Source: Ignavibacteria bacterium (GTDB lineage Bacteria > Bacteroidota > Ignavibacteria > Ignavibacteriales > Ignavibacteriaceae). Taken from it: a stretch of DNA of 50,734 nucleotides. Under the pieces are notes generated by a model. That model was given only the letters and a program-made list of their open reading frames with translations, ran no database searches and was not told the DNA's origin. The DNA lies in the NCBI GenBank assembly GCA_021286645.1, contig JAJTBZ010000043.1:1-50734 (forward strand), read 5' to 3'. Each line of letters begins with the position of its first letter. Positions within the stretch are counted from its first letter, which is position 1. Of this stretch, positions 34,143 to 42,194 are shown piece by piece. The translations under genes were made by a program, and so were the position numbers.

Positions 34143-35086
34143 AATACTTATCACTTATTTATTTAATATGCGCATCCCTTTTATACAGTCAGGATGTAAA
34201 AGTTAAAGTTTCTACCGATGCGAGCCAATACCAACTCGGAGATCATATTAAATATGATCTTACCATTAACTGCCCAAAGAACAGTCGTGCTATTCTGCCT
34301 TCAGTTAAGGATTCTTTGGGGAAAATAGAATTCGTTGCGCTGGATAAAGGCGATACTATCAATAATCCCGATGGTTCATACCAAATGAATTATCATTTTC
34401 GCTTTATTAGTTTCGATTCCGGGCGTGTGGTTATTCCTTCAATTTCAATACCCTATAGCGCCAACGGGGTGAAAGAGCTTTTAACAGCACGGACAGATTC
34501 TGTGGTACTTAATATAAGCGGTGTGAAAATTGATACGACTGCTGAACTGAAGGACATTAAACAGCCGATGACTGAGCCGGTGGATTGGCTTCTATTTTTT
34601 ATTATTGCTCTGGTTGTTGTGATTTTTGTTGCCGGCTTATTCTACCTGATTAAGCGGTACAGAGCTAAAATGAAAGGAATTGTAATTGAAAGGAAAGAAA
34701 TAATTCCACCTTACGAGGAGGCTCTTTCCCGGTTGCGTTTTCTTGAATCACAAAAATTATGGCAGGCGGGAAAAGTTAAAGAATATCATACCGAAATTAC
34801 CGGGATTATCCGGTGGTATTTTGATAGGACTTTTTCTATTCCGGCTCTGGAAATGACATCATCTGAAATTATTGAAAAATTGCGTGGTAAAAACCTTAAC
34901 AGCTTTACTATTACAACCACACAGCAATTTTTAGAAAATGCTGATATGGTGAAATTTGCCAAGTTTATTCCGGTATCTTCAGTTAATGAAGAAATGATGA
35001 AACAGGCATTCGCGATAATTGAAGAACAGAAGAAAATTTTTCATGCAGAAGTGTCTGCTATCGATGGGAAGGGTGAACAGGCATAA
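34136..35086 (+). CDS. BatD-like exported membrane protein
   Basis: A 316-residue protein with a signal peptide (about 1-18, ending YSQD), a periplasmic beta-rich region (about 20-145) like those in BatD, one membrane helix (about 152-172) and a cytoplasmic helical domain (about 190-300) with a KEYHTEITGIIRWYFDRTF stretch like that in the DUF4381 family. It sits where Bacteroidota Bat operons carry an extra gene between DUF58 and batA. The helical domain resembles the C-terminal part of BatD in this same operon (AELSAGLFGYAENKF there), so the two may share an origin. It overlaps its neighbours at both ends. Confidence 0.78.
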   Translation: MVKYLSLIYLICASLLYSQDVKVKVSTDASQYQLGDHIKYDLTINCPKNSRAILPSVKDSLGKIEFVALDKGDTINNPDGSYQMNYHFRFISFDSGRVVIPSISIPYSANGVKELLTARTDSVVLNISGVKIDTTAELKDIKQPMTEPVDWLLFFIIALVVVIFVAGLFYLIKRYRAKMKGIVIERKEIIPPYEEALSRLRFLESQKLWQAGKVKEYHTEITGIIRWYFDRTFSIPALEMTSSEIIEKLRGKNLNSFTITTTQQFLENADMVKFAKFIPVSSVNEEMMKQAFAIIEEQKKIFHAEVSAIDGKGEQA

Positions 35087-36084
35087 TGAGAATTTTCGAC
35101 GTGACTTTTGCGTATCCGTGGGTTTTTGTCCTTCTTCTTATTGTTCCGGCTCTCATTGTATGGCAATGGCTCCGCGGAAGGAAAAGAGGTACTGTTTTTA
35201 GCTTCCCGCAGTTAAAGCTGCTGGTTGCAAGAGGGAAGACATTACGGGAAAGACTACATATTCTGCCATTCTATTTACGCATGCTTGCACTTATTTGTGT
35301 AATTATCGCATTGGCTCGGCCACAAAGCTTTTCCAGTGGAGAAAATATTTATTCTGAGGGAATAGATATAGGAATTGTTATCGATATCTCCGGCAGTATG
35401 TTGGCGGAAGATTTTAAGCCAAACCGGATTGAAGCAGCCAAGAAGATTACCCGTGATTTTATCGATGCCCGCACTAATGACAGGATGGGGCTGGTCATAT
35501 TTTCCCGAGAAGCTTTCACCCAATGTCCGATGACAGTTGACTATGGAGTATTAAAGAACCTGCTTAAAGAAGTTAAAAGCGGCATGATTGAAGATGGTAC
35601 TGCAATTGGAAATGCGCTTGCGAATGGTGTTAACCGTTTAAAAGATAGCAAATCCAAAAGCAAGGTAATAATTCTTTTAACAGACGGGGTTAATAATGCC
35701 GGAGAAATTGACCCTATGACAGCAGCGGAAATTGCTAAGCAGTTTGGTATTCGTGTTTATACTATTGGCATTGGTACTCAGGGCATGGCACCATATCCGT
35801 TGCAAACCCCGATTGGAATTCAATATCAGATGATGCAAGTGGAAATTGATGAAGCACTGCTTCGCCAAATAGCTTTCACTACAAAAGGAAAATATTTCAG
35901 GGCTACAGGTAATCAGAAGCTTGAAGATATCTATAAAGAAATTGATAAACTCGAAAAAACGAGAATTGAAGTGACATCCTACAGATCGAAATCCGAGCTT
36001 TTCTATCCCTGGGTAGGACTGGCTCTATTGCTTTTATTTATTGAAATTACGTTATCACAGACATATCTGCGGAGGCTGCCATAA
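35086..36084 (+). CDS. batA: BatA, membrane vWA protein
   Basis: A 332-residue protein with membrane helices near 10-28, 60-78 and at the C-terminus (about 308-325), and a vWA domain between them. The metal-ion site D100-x-S102-x-S104 is intact (VIDISGSM), with the Thr and Asp elements later (EDGTAIG and LLTDGVNN). It shares one base (TAATG) with the gene before. BatA and BatB together form the membrane core of the aerotolerance system named in Bacteroides fragilis; what it binds is unknown. Confidence 0.93.
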   Translation: MRIFDVTFAYPWVFVLLLIVPALIVWQWLRGRKRGTVFSFPQLKLLVARGKTLRERLHILPFYLRMLALICVIIALARPQSFSSGENIYSEGIDIGIVIDISGSMLAEDFKPNRIEAAKKITRDFIDARTNDRMGLVIFSREAFTQCPMTVDYGVLKNLLKEVKSGMIEDGTAIGNALANGVNRLKDSKSKSKVIILLTDGVNNAGEIDPMTAAEIAKQFGIRVYTIGIGTQGMAPYPLQTPIGIQYQMMQVEIDEALLRQIAFTTKGKYFRATGNQKLEDIYKEIDKLEKTRIEVTSYRSKSELFYPWVGLALLLLFIEITLSQTYLRRLP

Positions 36085-36085
36085 T

Positions 36086-37126
36086 ATGAGATTTGCACAC
36101 CCGGAATATCTGTATTTGTTTGTTTTGTTGGGAATTGCAATTATCGCAATAGTTTTCAATGCATTCAGGAAAAGGCGTATTATCAATAAATTGCTCGATA
36201 AGGCAGTACAGGAAGCTGTAATTGGGCAAAAAAGCTATATTAAGGAATATTTGAAACAAGGAGTGCTGATCTTATCGATAGCCTGCATTATTCTTGCTTT
36301 TGCAAATCCCCAAATAGGCACGCGGCTGGAAGAGGTTAAGCAGGTTGGAATAGATGTAATGATCTGCCTTGATGTCTCAATGAGTATGAATGCGGAAGAC
36401 TTAAAACCCAGTCGACTCGAATTGGCAAAAAGAGAAATTAGCGATTTGATGAAACGGCTGCATGGTGATCGTATCGGATTAATTGTATTTGCCGGTGAAG
36501 CTTATGTGCAATTCCCGCTAACCTCGGACTATTCTGCTGCTAATTTATTTCTTAATGCAGTTGATGCCGGTACTGTACCCCAACCCGGAACTGCAATTGC
36601 CTCTGCTATTACACTGGCCGGCAAATCTTTCGATAAGAATAAATCCATGAAGAAAGTTATTATTGTAATAACTGATGGTGAAGATCATGAAGGGAATGTT
36701 TCTTCTGCTGTGAAAGATGCCCGTGAAAACGGATCCATTGTATATGCAATTGGAATGGGTTCGCCCACCGGTTCACCAATCCCGTTATATAATGAAAAAG
36801 GTCAGCAGGTAGGATTTAAAACTGACCAATCCGGAAATACTGTAGTAACTAAACTGGATGAAACGATTTTAATGCAACTTGCCGGTGAGGGCGGCGGTAA
36901 ATATTATCTGTCATCATCGGCGGGAACAGAGCTACAACTGATTATGAAAGATTTATCATCGATTGAGAAAAGTGAATATGGCTCAAAAAAAATGACTGAT
37001 TTTGAAGATAAATTTTATTACTTCCTGTTACCGGGATTGATATTATTGATTGTCGAACTGTTTATGACAGATATCAAATCGCCGTGGTTTACTAAGTTTT
37101 TGAATAAGTTACGTTTGCGTGGATAA
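36086..37126 (+). CDS. batB: BatB, membrane vWA protein
   Basis: A 346-residue paralogue of BatA. The ATG at 36086 is chosen over a longer in-frame start at 36041 because a GGAGG (36071-36075) lies 10 bases ahead and because the shorter protein starts like BatA (RFAHPEYLYLFV). Helices are near 8-25, 57-73 and 310-327. The metal site is D96-x-S98-x-S100 (CLDVSMSM); PGTAIAS and VITDGEDHEG follow. It begins one base after the batA stop. A tandem pair of vWA proteins is the hallmark of this operon. Confidence 0.93.
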   Translation: MRFAHPEYLYLFVLLGIAIIAIVFNAFRKRRIINKLLDKAVQEAVIGQKSYIKEYLKQGVLILSIACIILAFANPQIGTRLEEVKQVGIDVMICLDVSMSMNAEDLKPSRLELAKREISDLMKRLHGDRIGLIVFAGEAYVQFPLTSDYSAANLFLNAVDAGTVPQPGTAIASAITLAGKSFDKNKSMKKVIIVITDGEDHEGNVSSAVKDARENGSIVYAIGMGSPTGSPIPLYNEKGQQVGFKTDQSGNTVVTKLDETILMQLAGEGGGKYYLSSSAGTELQLIMKDLSSIEKSEYGSKKMTDFEDKFYYFLLPGLILLIVELFMTDIKSPWFTKFLNKLRLRG

Positions 37127-37127
37127 T

Positions 37128-37874
37128 ATGATGCGATATAATAAAAAAGTAATTCTTATTTGTTTCATGTTTCCCTGTGTTCTGTTTAGCCAGTCCTTTC
37201 GCTCGTTGAATAATAAGGCGATTGATGACTATCATGCGCAAAAGTTTCAGGAGGCTGAGATCGGATTCAGGAAAAGCATCAATACGGATTCCAATAAATT
37301 TAATGGCCATTTTAATTTGGGCGACGCGTATTACCGCCAGCGAAAAGGGAATGAGGCTTTGGGTGCGTATGAAACTGCATTAAAACGTGCACAATCGAAT
37401 GAAGAAAAAGCATTCGCCTACCATAATATCGGTAATACCTACATGAAGCTTGAAAAGGTTAAAGAAGCCGTTGATGCGTATAAGAATGCTTTGAAACTCA
37501 ATCCCAAGGATAAAGACACAAAGTATAATCTGGCATATGCTATGAACATGTTGAAAAATCCGCCTGAGCAAAAACAGAACAAAGATAAGGATCAGAACAA
37601 GAATCAGGATAAAGACAAAAACAAGGATAACCAGAACAAGAACGATCAGAATAAAAATGATCAAAATGATAAGAACAAAAACGATAAGAATGATCAGAAC
37701 AAACAAAAAGATCAGAATGACCAGCAGCAAAACCAGCCGCAGTCTAAGGAACAACAGATGAAAAAAGAGCAGGCTGAAAAAATGCTCGAAGCTGTTAAAA
37801 ATAATGAAAAGGATATCCAGAAAAAACTTAGAAAAAAGGTTGGCGTCAGGGTAAAAACGGAGAAGGACTGGTAA
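37128..37874 (+). CDS. batC: BatC, TPR protein with Asn/Lys/Asp/Gln-rich linker
   Basis: A 248-residue exported protein. An N-terminal signal (about 1-22, ending LFSQS) is followed by about three TPR units (about 25-140; HFNLGDAYYRQ, AYHNIGNTYMK, DTKYNLAYAMN). Then comes a highly repetitive, charged stretch made almost only of N, K, D and Q (about 145-205), and a short Lys-rich C-terminus. The ATG at 37128 is preferred; a GTG three codons earlier, inside batB, is possible. TPR units suggest protein binding in the periplasm; the low-complexity part is probably unfolded. Confidence 0.88.
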   Translation: MMRYNKKVILICFMFPCVLFSQSFRSLNNKAIDDYHAQKFQEAEIGFRKSINTDSNKFNGHFNLGDAYYRQRKGNEALGAYETALKRAQSNEEKAFAYHNIGNTYMKLEKVKEAVDAYKNALKLNPKDKDTKYNLAYAMNMLKNPPEQKQNKDKDQNKNQDKDKNKDNQNKNDQNKNDQNDKNKNDKNDQNKQKDQNDQQQNQPQSKEQQMKKEQAEKMLEAVKNNEKDIQKKLRKKVGVRVKTEKDW

Positions 37875-37880
37875 AAGCAT

Positions 37881-39755
37881 ATGTATGTTCAGGTAAAAAA
37901 TAATAAGTTTTCTTATATACAGGGGTACAGATTGGTACTCCTGCTTGCTTTATTGAGTATTGGTAATATTTTTGGGCAAAAGTTTACAGCATCTGTAAGC
38001 AAAAATCCGGTTGCTGTAGGAGAAGTCTTCGAACTGACCCTGACATTTGCAGGCAGCGATATCAACGGAATAACCAGCTTTCAAGCACCATCAATGACTG
38101 GTTTTATTGTTGCCTCGGGCCCAAACCAATCTTCCAGTGTGCAGATAATTAATGGCGCTATGAGTGCTAACCGCTCATTCATATATGAACTGCAGGCGAA
38201 GGAAAAAGGGAAGTTTACCATTGGTGCTGCTTCGGTTATATTTAAAGGTACCACGGTTAAATCTCAACCTATTGTGGTTGAAATTGTAGTAGGGCAGCCG
38301 AAGCAAAATAAACAAGGGCAGGGCGACGCTGATGTATCGAATTCAGAATTGGCCGATAGAGTTTTTATCCGTGCTTCCGCTGATAAAACGACCGCTTATA
38401 TTGGTGAACAAATTAATGTAACATATAAACTGTATACTCGGGCTCGGATTCAGGCCCCCCAGGTTAGTAAATTACCTTCATATCAGAATTTTTGGTCCGA
38501 AGAAATCGTTATTCCTCCCAATACTCCGGCAACTCAGGAGGTTGTTAACGGTAAGCAGTATGTAGCCTATTTACTTAAGAAAGCCGCGCTCTTTCCTTCA
38601 TCTTCAGGTGAGCTGTCGGTAACACCCATGAGGTTAAAAATTCCTGTACTGATAGAAAAGCGCAGGAAACCAAGTAATAATCCGTTTGATGATTTTTTTA
38701 ATGATCCATTTTTTAATAATCAGACCCAAAAAGTTGAGTTTGAGGCTGTTTCCAATACCCTGAAAATTAAAGCGCAGCCCTATCCGGATAATGGAAAACC
38801 GGCATCTTTTAACGGTGCAGTCGGAAATTATACCATGTCAGTTACTTTTGATAAGACAAAGGGCAAGCAAAATGAACCGATATCAATGAAGGTTACTATT
38901 GCCGGAACCGGGAATATTCAGCTGATTTCTCCTCCAGAACTCAATTTACCCGCTACTATTGAGAAATATGACCCCAAAATCAATGATGAAATTCTGCGGT
39001 CAGGTACCGTTTCCGGGAAAAAAGTATTTGAATACTTGTTAATTCCCCGTACCGAGGGCCAATTGAATTTAAAGGGTATTGAGTTTTCATATTTTAGTCC
39101 TGATAAGCATAAATACTTTACTGTTACATCACAGCCGGTTACACTTCAGATCGAGAAGGGTAGCGACACATATACAGCCGGTGCGAGCGGAATGTCCAAA
39201 GAATCAGTAAAAATGCTTGGTGAGGATATTCGTTTTGTAAAAACCAGACTTGAAGATGTCTCACCGGCGGAATATTCGGCGGTGAATAGCCCTATATGCT
39301 GGGTATTTTTTGCTTTACCATTGGTACTGGTAATAGGTTTAACAATCTGGAAAGCACGACAGGATAAACTTTTACTGGATATGAATTTTGTTCGTAACCG
39401 TAAAGCCGAGCGATTGGCGAAGAGCAAGTTGAAAACCGCATTTAGGGCACTGACCATACATCAGGTGGATTTATTTTATGCAGAACTTTCTGCCGGCTTA
39501 TTTGGCTATGCGGAAAATAAATTTGCAATATCGCGTTCCGAATTTACTATAGATAAATTTAGAGAAGAGCTTACCCGTAGTGGTATGACACAAGAAATTA
39601 TCGATGCGTATATAGCAACAATTGAGCGCTGCGAATTTGCCCGGTTCGCACCCCAGGCAGATAAAGAACGTGACATGGCAACGGTATATGAAAATACTAA
39701 AAAATTGATTATGGCTACTGAAGATCAATTACAGGCTTTACGAGGTAAAAAATGA
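37881..39755 (+). CDS. batD: BatD, exported oxygen-tolerance-type protein
   Basis: A 624-residue protein with a signal peptide (ending NIFGQKF, about residue 34), a long periplasmic beta-rich part with repeated BatD-type strands (ASVSKNPVAVGEVFELTLTF; later RASADKTTAYIGEQINVTYKLY), one membrane helix (about 472-490, PICWVFFALPLVLVIGL) and a cytoplasmic helical C-terminus. A phenylalanine-rich stretch with NPFDDFFNDPFFN lies in the middle. The family name is BatD, or oxygen-tolerance protein. It starts 6 bases after batC and overlaps batE by 4 bases. Confidence 0.9.
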   Translation: MYVQVKNNKFSYIQGYRLVLLLALLSIGNIFGQKFTASVSKNPVAVGEVFELTLTFAGSDINGITSFQAPSMTGFIVASGPNQSSSVQIINGAMSANRSFIYELQAKEKGKFTIGAASVIFKGTTVKSQPIVVEIVVGQPKQNKQGQGDADVSNSELADRVFIRASADKTTAYIGEQINVTYKLYTRARIQAPQVSKLPSYQNFWSEEIVIPPNTPATQEVVNGKQYVAYLLKKAALFPSSSGELSVTPMRLKIPVLIEKRRKPSNNPFDDFFNDPFFNNQTQKVEFEAVSNTLKIKAQPYPDNGKPASFNGAVGNYTMSVTFDKTKGKQNEPISMKVTIAGTGNIQLISPPELNLPATIEKYDPKINDEILRSGTVSGKKVFEYLLIPRTEGQLNLKGIEFSYFSPDKHKYFTVTSQPVTLQIEKGSDTYTAGASGMSKESVKMLGEDIRFVKTRLEDVSPAEYSAVNSPICWVFFALPLVLVIGLTIWKARQDKLLLDMNFVRNRKAERLAKSKLKTAFRALTIHQVDLFYAELSAGLFGYAENKFAISRSEFTIDKFREELTRSGMTQEIIDAYIATIERCEFARFAPQADKERDMATVYENTKKLIMATEDQLQALRGKK

Positions 39756-40495
39756 TCAGATATCTTTTTGCATTTATAAGTATTTTTGCAATTTCAGCCT
39801 TCGGTATGAATGAATTGGATAGAGCCACAGAATTTTATAAAAAGGGCGCTTATAATGAAGCATTGCAAGCGTATCAATCCCTGCTCAACCCTGCCACTGT
39901 TAGTGCTTCGCTGTATTATAACATTGGTAATTGTTATTATCGAACCGGGAAAATTGGTTTAGCTGTGCTCTATTTTGCGAAGGCCCATTCGATTGCTCCA
40001 AATGATGAGGATATTTCCCGAAATCTTGAAGTGGCGCGTCTGCACGCGATTGATAAGATTGAACCCGTACCTAAATTTTTTCTATTTCGATGGATAGATA
40101 ATCTGGTAATGCATTATTCTTCAACCGGATGGATGAAATTATTAATACTTGAAAGTTTCATTTTGGGAATCTTTGCACTAATCTTTTTGTTTAGTAATCA
40201 AATACGGATTCGACAGTTTTCAATACTTGCAACATTTATCGTATTTATTTGCCTTATTTCAAGTGTCTTTTGTCTATATGGCAGGTATTCTTCAGAAAAA
40301 ATTCATAATACGGGCGTTGTTGTGGAATACGTAACGAACGTAAAAAATTCTCCAAATAACACGGCCAGTGATGCATTTGTAATTCATGAAGGGGCTGTAG
40401 TTCTTATTGAAGACAGGGTAGATGAATGGTTAAAAATTCGTTTAGAAGATGGCAAACTGGGCTGGGTACAAAAAGGACATATAAGCGTTATATAA
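39752..40495 (+). CDS. batE: BatE, TPR-SH3 membrane protein
   Basis: A 247-residue protein with a signal or anchor helix (1-18), two TPR units (about 20-95; NELDRATEFYKKGAYNEAL, then SLYYNIGNCYYRTGKIG), two membrane helices (about 127-147 and 155-175) and a C-terminal SH3-like domain (about 185-245, ending LEDGKLGWVQKGHISVI). This order is typical of BatE in Bacteroidota. Its ATG overlaps the batD stop. It is the last of the eight-gene unit. Confidence 0.88.
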   Translation: MIRYLFAFISIFAISAFGMNELDRATEFYKKGAYNEALQAYQSLLNPATVSASLYYNIGNCYYRTGKIGLAVLYFAKAHSIAPNDEDISRNLEVARLHAIDKIEPVPKFFLFRWIDNLVMHYSSTGWMKLLILESFILGIFALIFLFSNQIRIRQFSILATFIVFICLISSVFCLYGRYSSEKIHNTGVVVEYVTNVKNSPNNTASDAFVIHEGAVVLIEDRVDEWLKIRLEDGKLGWVQKGHISVI

Positions 40496-40548
40496 AGCTA
40501 TAATTAGTGTGTGTGTTACTATCTCATTAATCTATTAAGAGGTGCTCT

Positions 40549-40878
40549 ATGAAAAAAACATTCATGTTCGGATTGGTTTTTTCGCTTCTGGCAGCAGTAT
40601 CCGTACAAACAATTGCGCAGGATAAAAAAGCCGGTAAAGATGTAAAAACAGAGGAAACAAAATCTTCAGCAGTTACTCAGGCAGCTAAAGGTGTAAAGGC
40701 ATTTAATACTATCTGTCCCGTTACAGGCGAAGATCTTGAAAAGGATGCAACCGTGCTGACGTATCAGGGTAAGAACTATGGCTTATGCTGTAAACGTTGC
40801 GTGAAAAAATTCGAGAAGGAACCGGAAAAATATAGCAAAATGGTTTCTGAAGACGGAAAAAAGTTCATTAAAAAATAA
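40549..40878 (+). CDS. Secreted YHS-domain protein
   Basis: A 109-residue exported protein. The signal peptide runs to about residue 24 (SVQTIAQD). After a short Lys/Glu-rich spacer comes a YHS-type domain (about 52-97): NTICPVTGEDL, VLTYQGKNYGLCCKRCVKKFEKEPEKY. Cysteines in this arrangement bind metal in several YHS/TRASH-type proteins. A role in copper or another soft metal in the periplasm is possible but unproven. It lies 53 bases after batE, so it may be co-transcribed, and 8 bases before the next small gene. Confidence 0.85.
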   Translation: MKKTFMFGLVFSLLAAVSVQTIAQDKKAGKDVKTEETKSSAVTQAAKGVKAFNTICPVTGEDLEKDATVLTYQGKNYGLCCKRCVKKFEKEPEKYSKMVSEDGKKFIKK

Positions 40879-40886
40879 GGAATTAT

Positions 40887-41105
40887 ATGAAAAAGTTAGC
40901 ACTTATTATTACAGCAGTATTATTGGCGAATGCTTCGATAGTTTTAGCAGCTCCACAGGATGCAAAAAAAGATACAAAACAGAGTGCAAAAACTGAAGTT
41001 GTTACAGATAAACAAAAGAAATCTGTAAAAGGGAAAAAAGCAAAATGCTGTGTTGATAAAGAAGAGAAATCAGCCGAAAAGAAAAAAGACGCTGATAAGA
41101 AATAA
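40887..41105 (+). CDS. Secreted small Lys-rich protein with a CC motif
   Basis: A 72-residue protein with a clear signal peptide (1-21, ending VLAAP) and a mature part of about 50 residues dominated by K, D, E and Q. The only cysteines are an adjacent pair in KAKCCVDKEE. I do not recognise a family. Tight spacing (8 bases) to the YHS gene and the CC pair suggest a joint metal-related function; that is inference. A ribosome site (AAGGAATT) precedes the ATG and a terminator follows the stop, both supporting a real gene. Confidence 0.72.
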   Translation: MKKLALIITAVLLANASIVLAAPQDAKKDTKQSAKTEVVTDKQKKSVKGKKAKCCVDKEEKSAEKKKDADKK

Positions 41106-41121
41106 GAGTTATATATTTTAG

Positions 41122-41156
41122 AAGGCTGCATTAAGTATTTTTTACAATGCAGCCTT
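41122..41156 (+). terminator. Intrinsic terminator after the YHS pair
   Basis: AAGGCTGCATT (41122-41132) pairs perfectly with AATGCAGCCTT (41146-41156), loop 13 bases, followed by TTGTATTTT. It separates the Bat/YHS unit from the transporter gene. Confidence 0.88.
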
Positions 41157-41206
41157 TTGTATTTTAAATTCATGTTTACGAACCAACATAAATATATTAG
41201 GATTGT

Positions 41207-42094
41207 ATGCCATTTCTCGGCGAAATCGCTTCATTAATTACAGCATTATTATGGGCTTGCTCTTCAGTTGTTTTTACTGAAGCATCAAAAAGAATTGGGA
41301 GTAACCAAATCAATTTAGACAGGTTAATTGTTTCGAGTTTAATGCTGCTGGCCACAATTTTAATTATTGGCAATATTGCCTGGCCTCTTCCTCAACAATC
41401 AATGTTCCTGATACTGAGTGGAATGGTCGGATTGATTATGGGTGACGGTTTCCTTTTCAAAGCATTTAAATTAATCGGTGCCAGATACAGTATGCTTATT
41501 ATGTCTTTTGTCCCTGCAATTTCTGCTATATTGGCGTATTTTTTTCTGCATGAAGCCCTGAGTTGGCTGGTAATTTTAGGTATGACTCTAACCCTGACAG
41601 GGATAATCATTGTGGTTACTGATAGAACAGGCGGAGCTCCAAAAAACAAACTTACTTTCTCGGGAGGTCTGTATGCATTTTTAGGGGCACTTGGGCAGGC
41701 AATAGGTCTATTATGGGCTAAATCAGCATTCGCTTCAGGTGAAATAAATGGTTTTATGGCTGCTTTCGTACGTATTGCATCTTCTACAATTGTTTTTCTT
41801 CCGGTAATGATGTTCGTTGGTAAGTACAGAAATCCCGTTAAGGTATATTCGAACGATAAGAAATCACTATACTTAACAATGGCCGGCAGTATTTTAGGTC
41901 CGTATCTCGGAATTACATTTAGTTTGCTTGCCGTAAAAAATACTGATGTGGGTATTGCCTCGACACTTATGGCAACGGTACCAATTCTTATGCTGCCGGT
42001 GCTGCGGATTACATATAAAGAGAAAATTACATTTCGCTCGCTCGTCGGCTCAGTAGTTACAGTATCCGGAGTGGCGGTACTATTTATCCATTAG
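41207..42094 (+). CDS. EamA/DMT-family transporter
   Basis: A 295-residue inner-membrane protein with ten predicted helices in two repeated halves, each an EamA unit. Typical elements: ALLWACSSVVFTEASKR in the first helix, GLIMGDGFLFKAFKLIGA, then the repeat GALGQAIGLLWAKSAF and PYLGITFSLLAVKNTDVGIAS. Members export metabolites such as amino acids or nucleosides; the substrate cannot be read from the sequence. It follows a terminator and looks monocistronic. Confidence 0.9.
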   Translation: MPFLGEIASLITALLWACSSVVFTEASKRIGSNQINLDRLIVSSLMLLATILIIGNIAWPLPQQSMFLILSGMVGLIMGDGFLFKAFKLIGARYSMLIMSFVPAISAILAYFFLHEALSWLVILGMTLTLTGIIIVVTDRTGGAPKNKLTFSGGLYAFLGALGQAIGLLWAKSAFASGEINGFMAAFVRIASSTIVFLPVMMFVGKYRNPVKVYSNDKKSLYLTMAGSILGPYLGITFSLLAVKNTDVGIASTLMATVPILMLPVLRITYKEKITFRSLVGSVVTVSGVAVLFIH

Positions 42095-42194
42095 TTTTTG
42101 GAATTACTTCTCTACCGAAAACTAATTGAATAATGTATATTTTCCCTTACCTAAGCTGGGTTAGTACTAATGAGCATCAGTAATGAATAAAGAT

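Noticed and set aside
37560-37745. Taking the repetitive batC DNA for a CRISPR or satellite array.
   Set aside because: The units are irregular, lie within a coding frame and have no spacers.
37380-37880. A 166-residue open frame on the minus strand, very rich in Leu, Ile, Val and Phe.
   Set aside because: It is the complement of the Asn/Lys/Asp/Gln-rich linker of batC; AT-rich repeats read backwards give hydrophobic codons without stops. The plus-strand TPR gene is clearly real.
42095-42194. A possible terminator between the EamA and M28 genes (TTAGTACTAA palindrome and CTAA/TTAG arms).
   Set aside because: Stems are short and AT-rich with no T-run; not supported.
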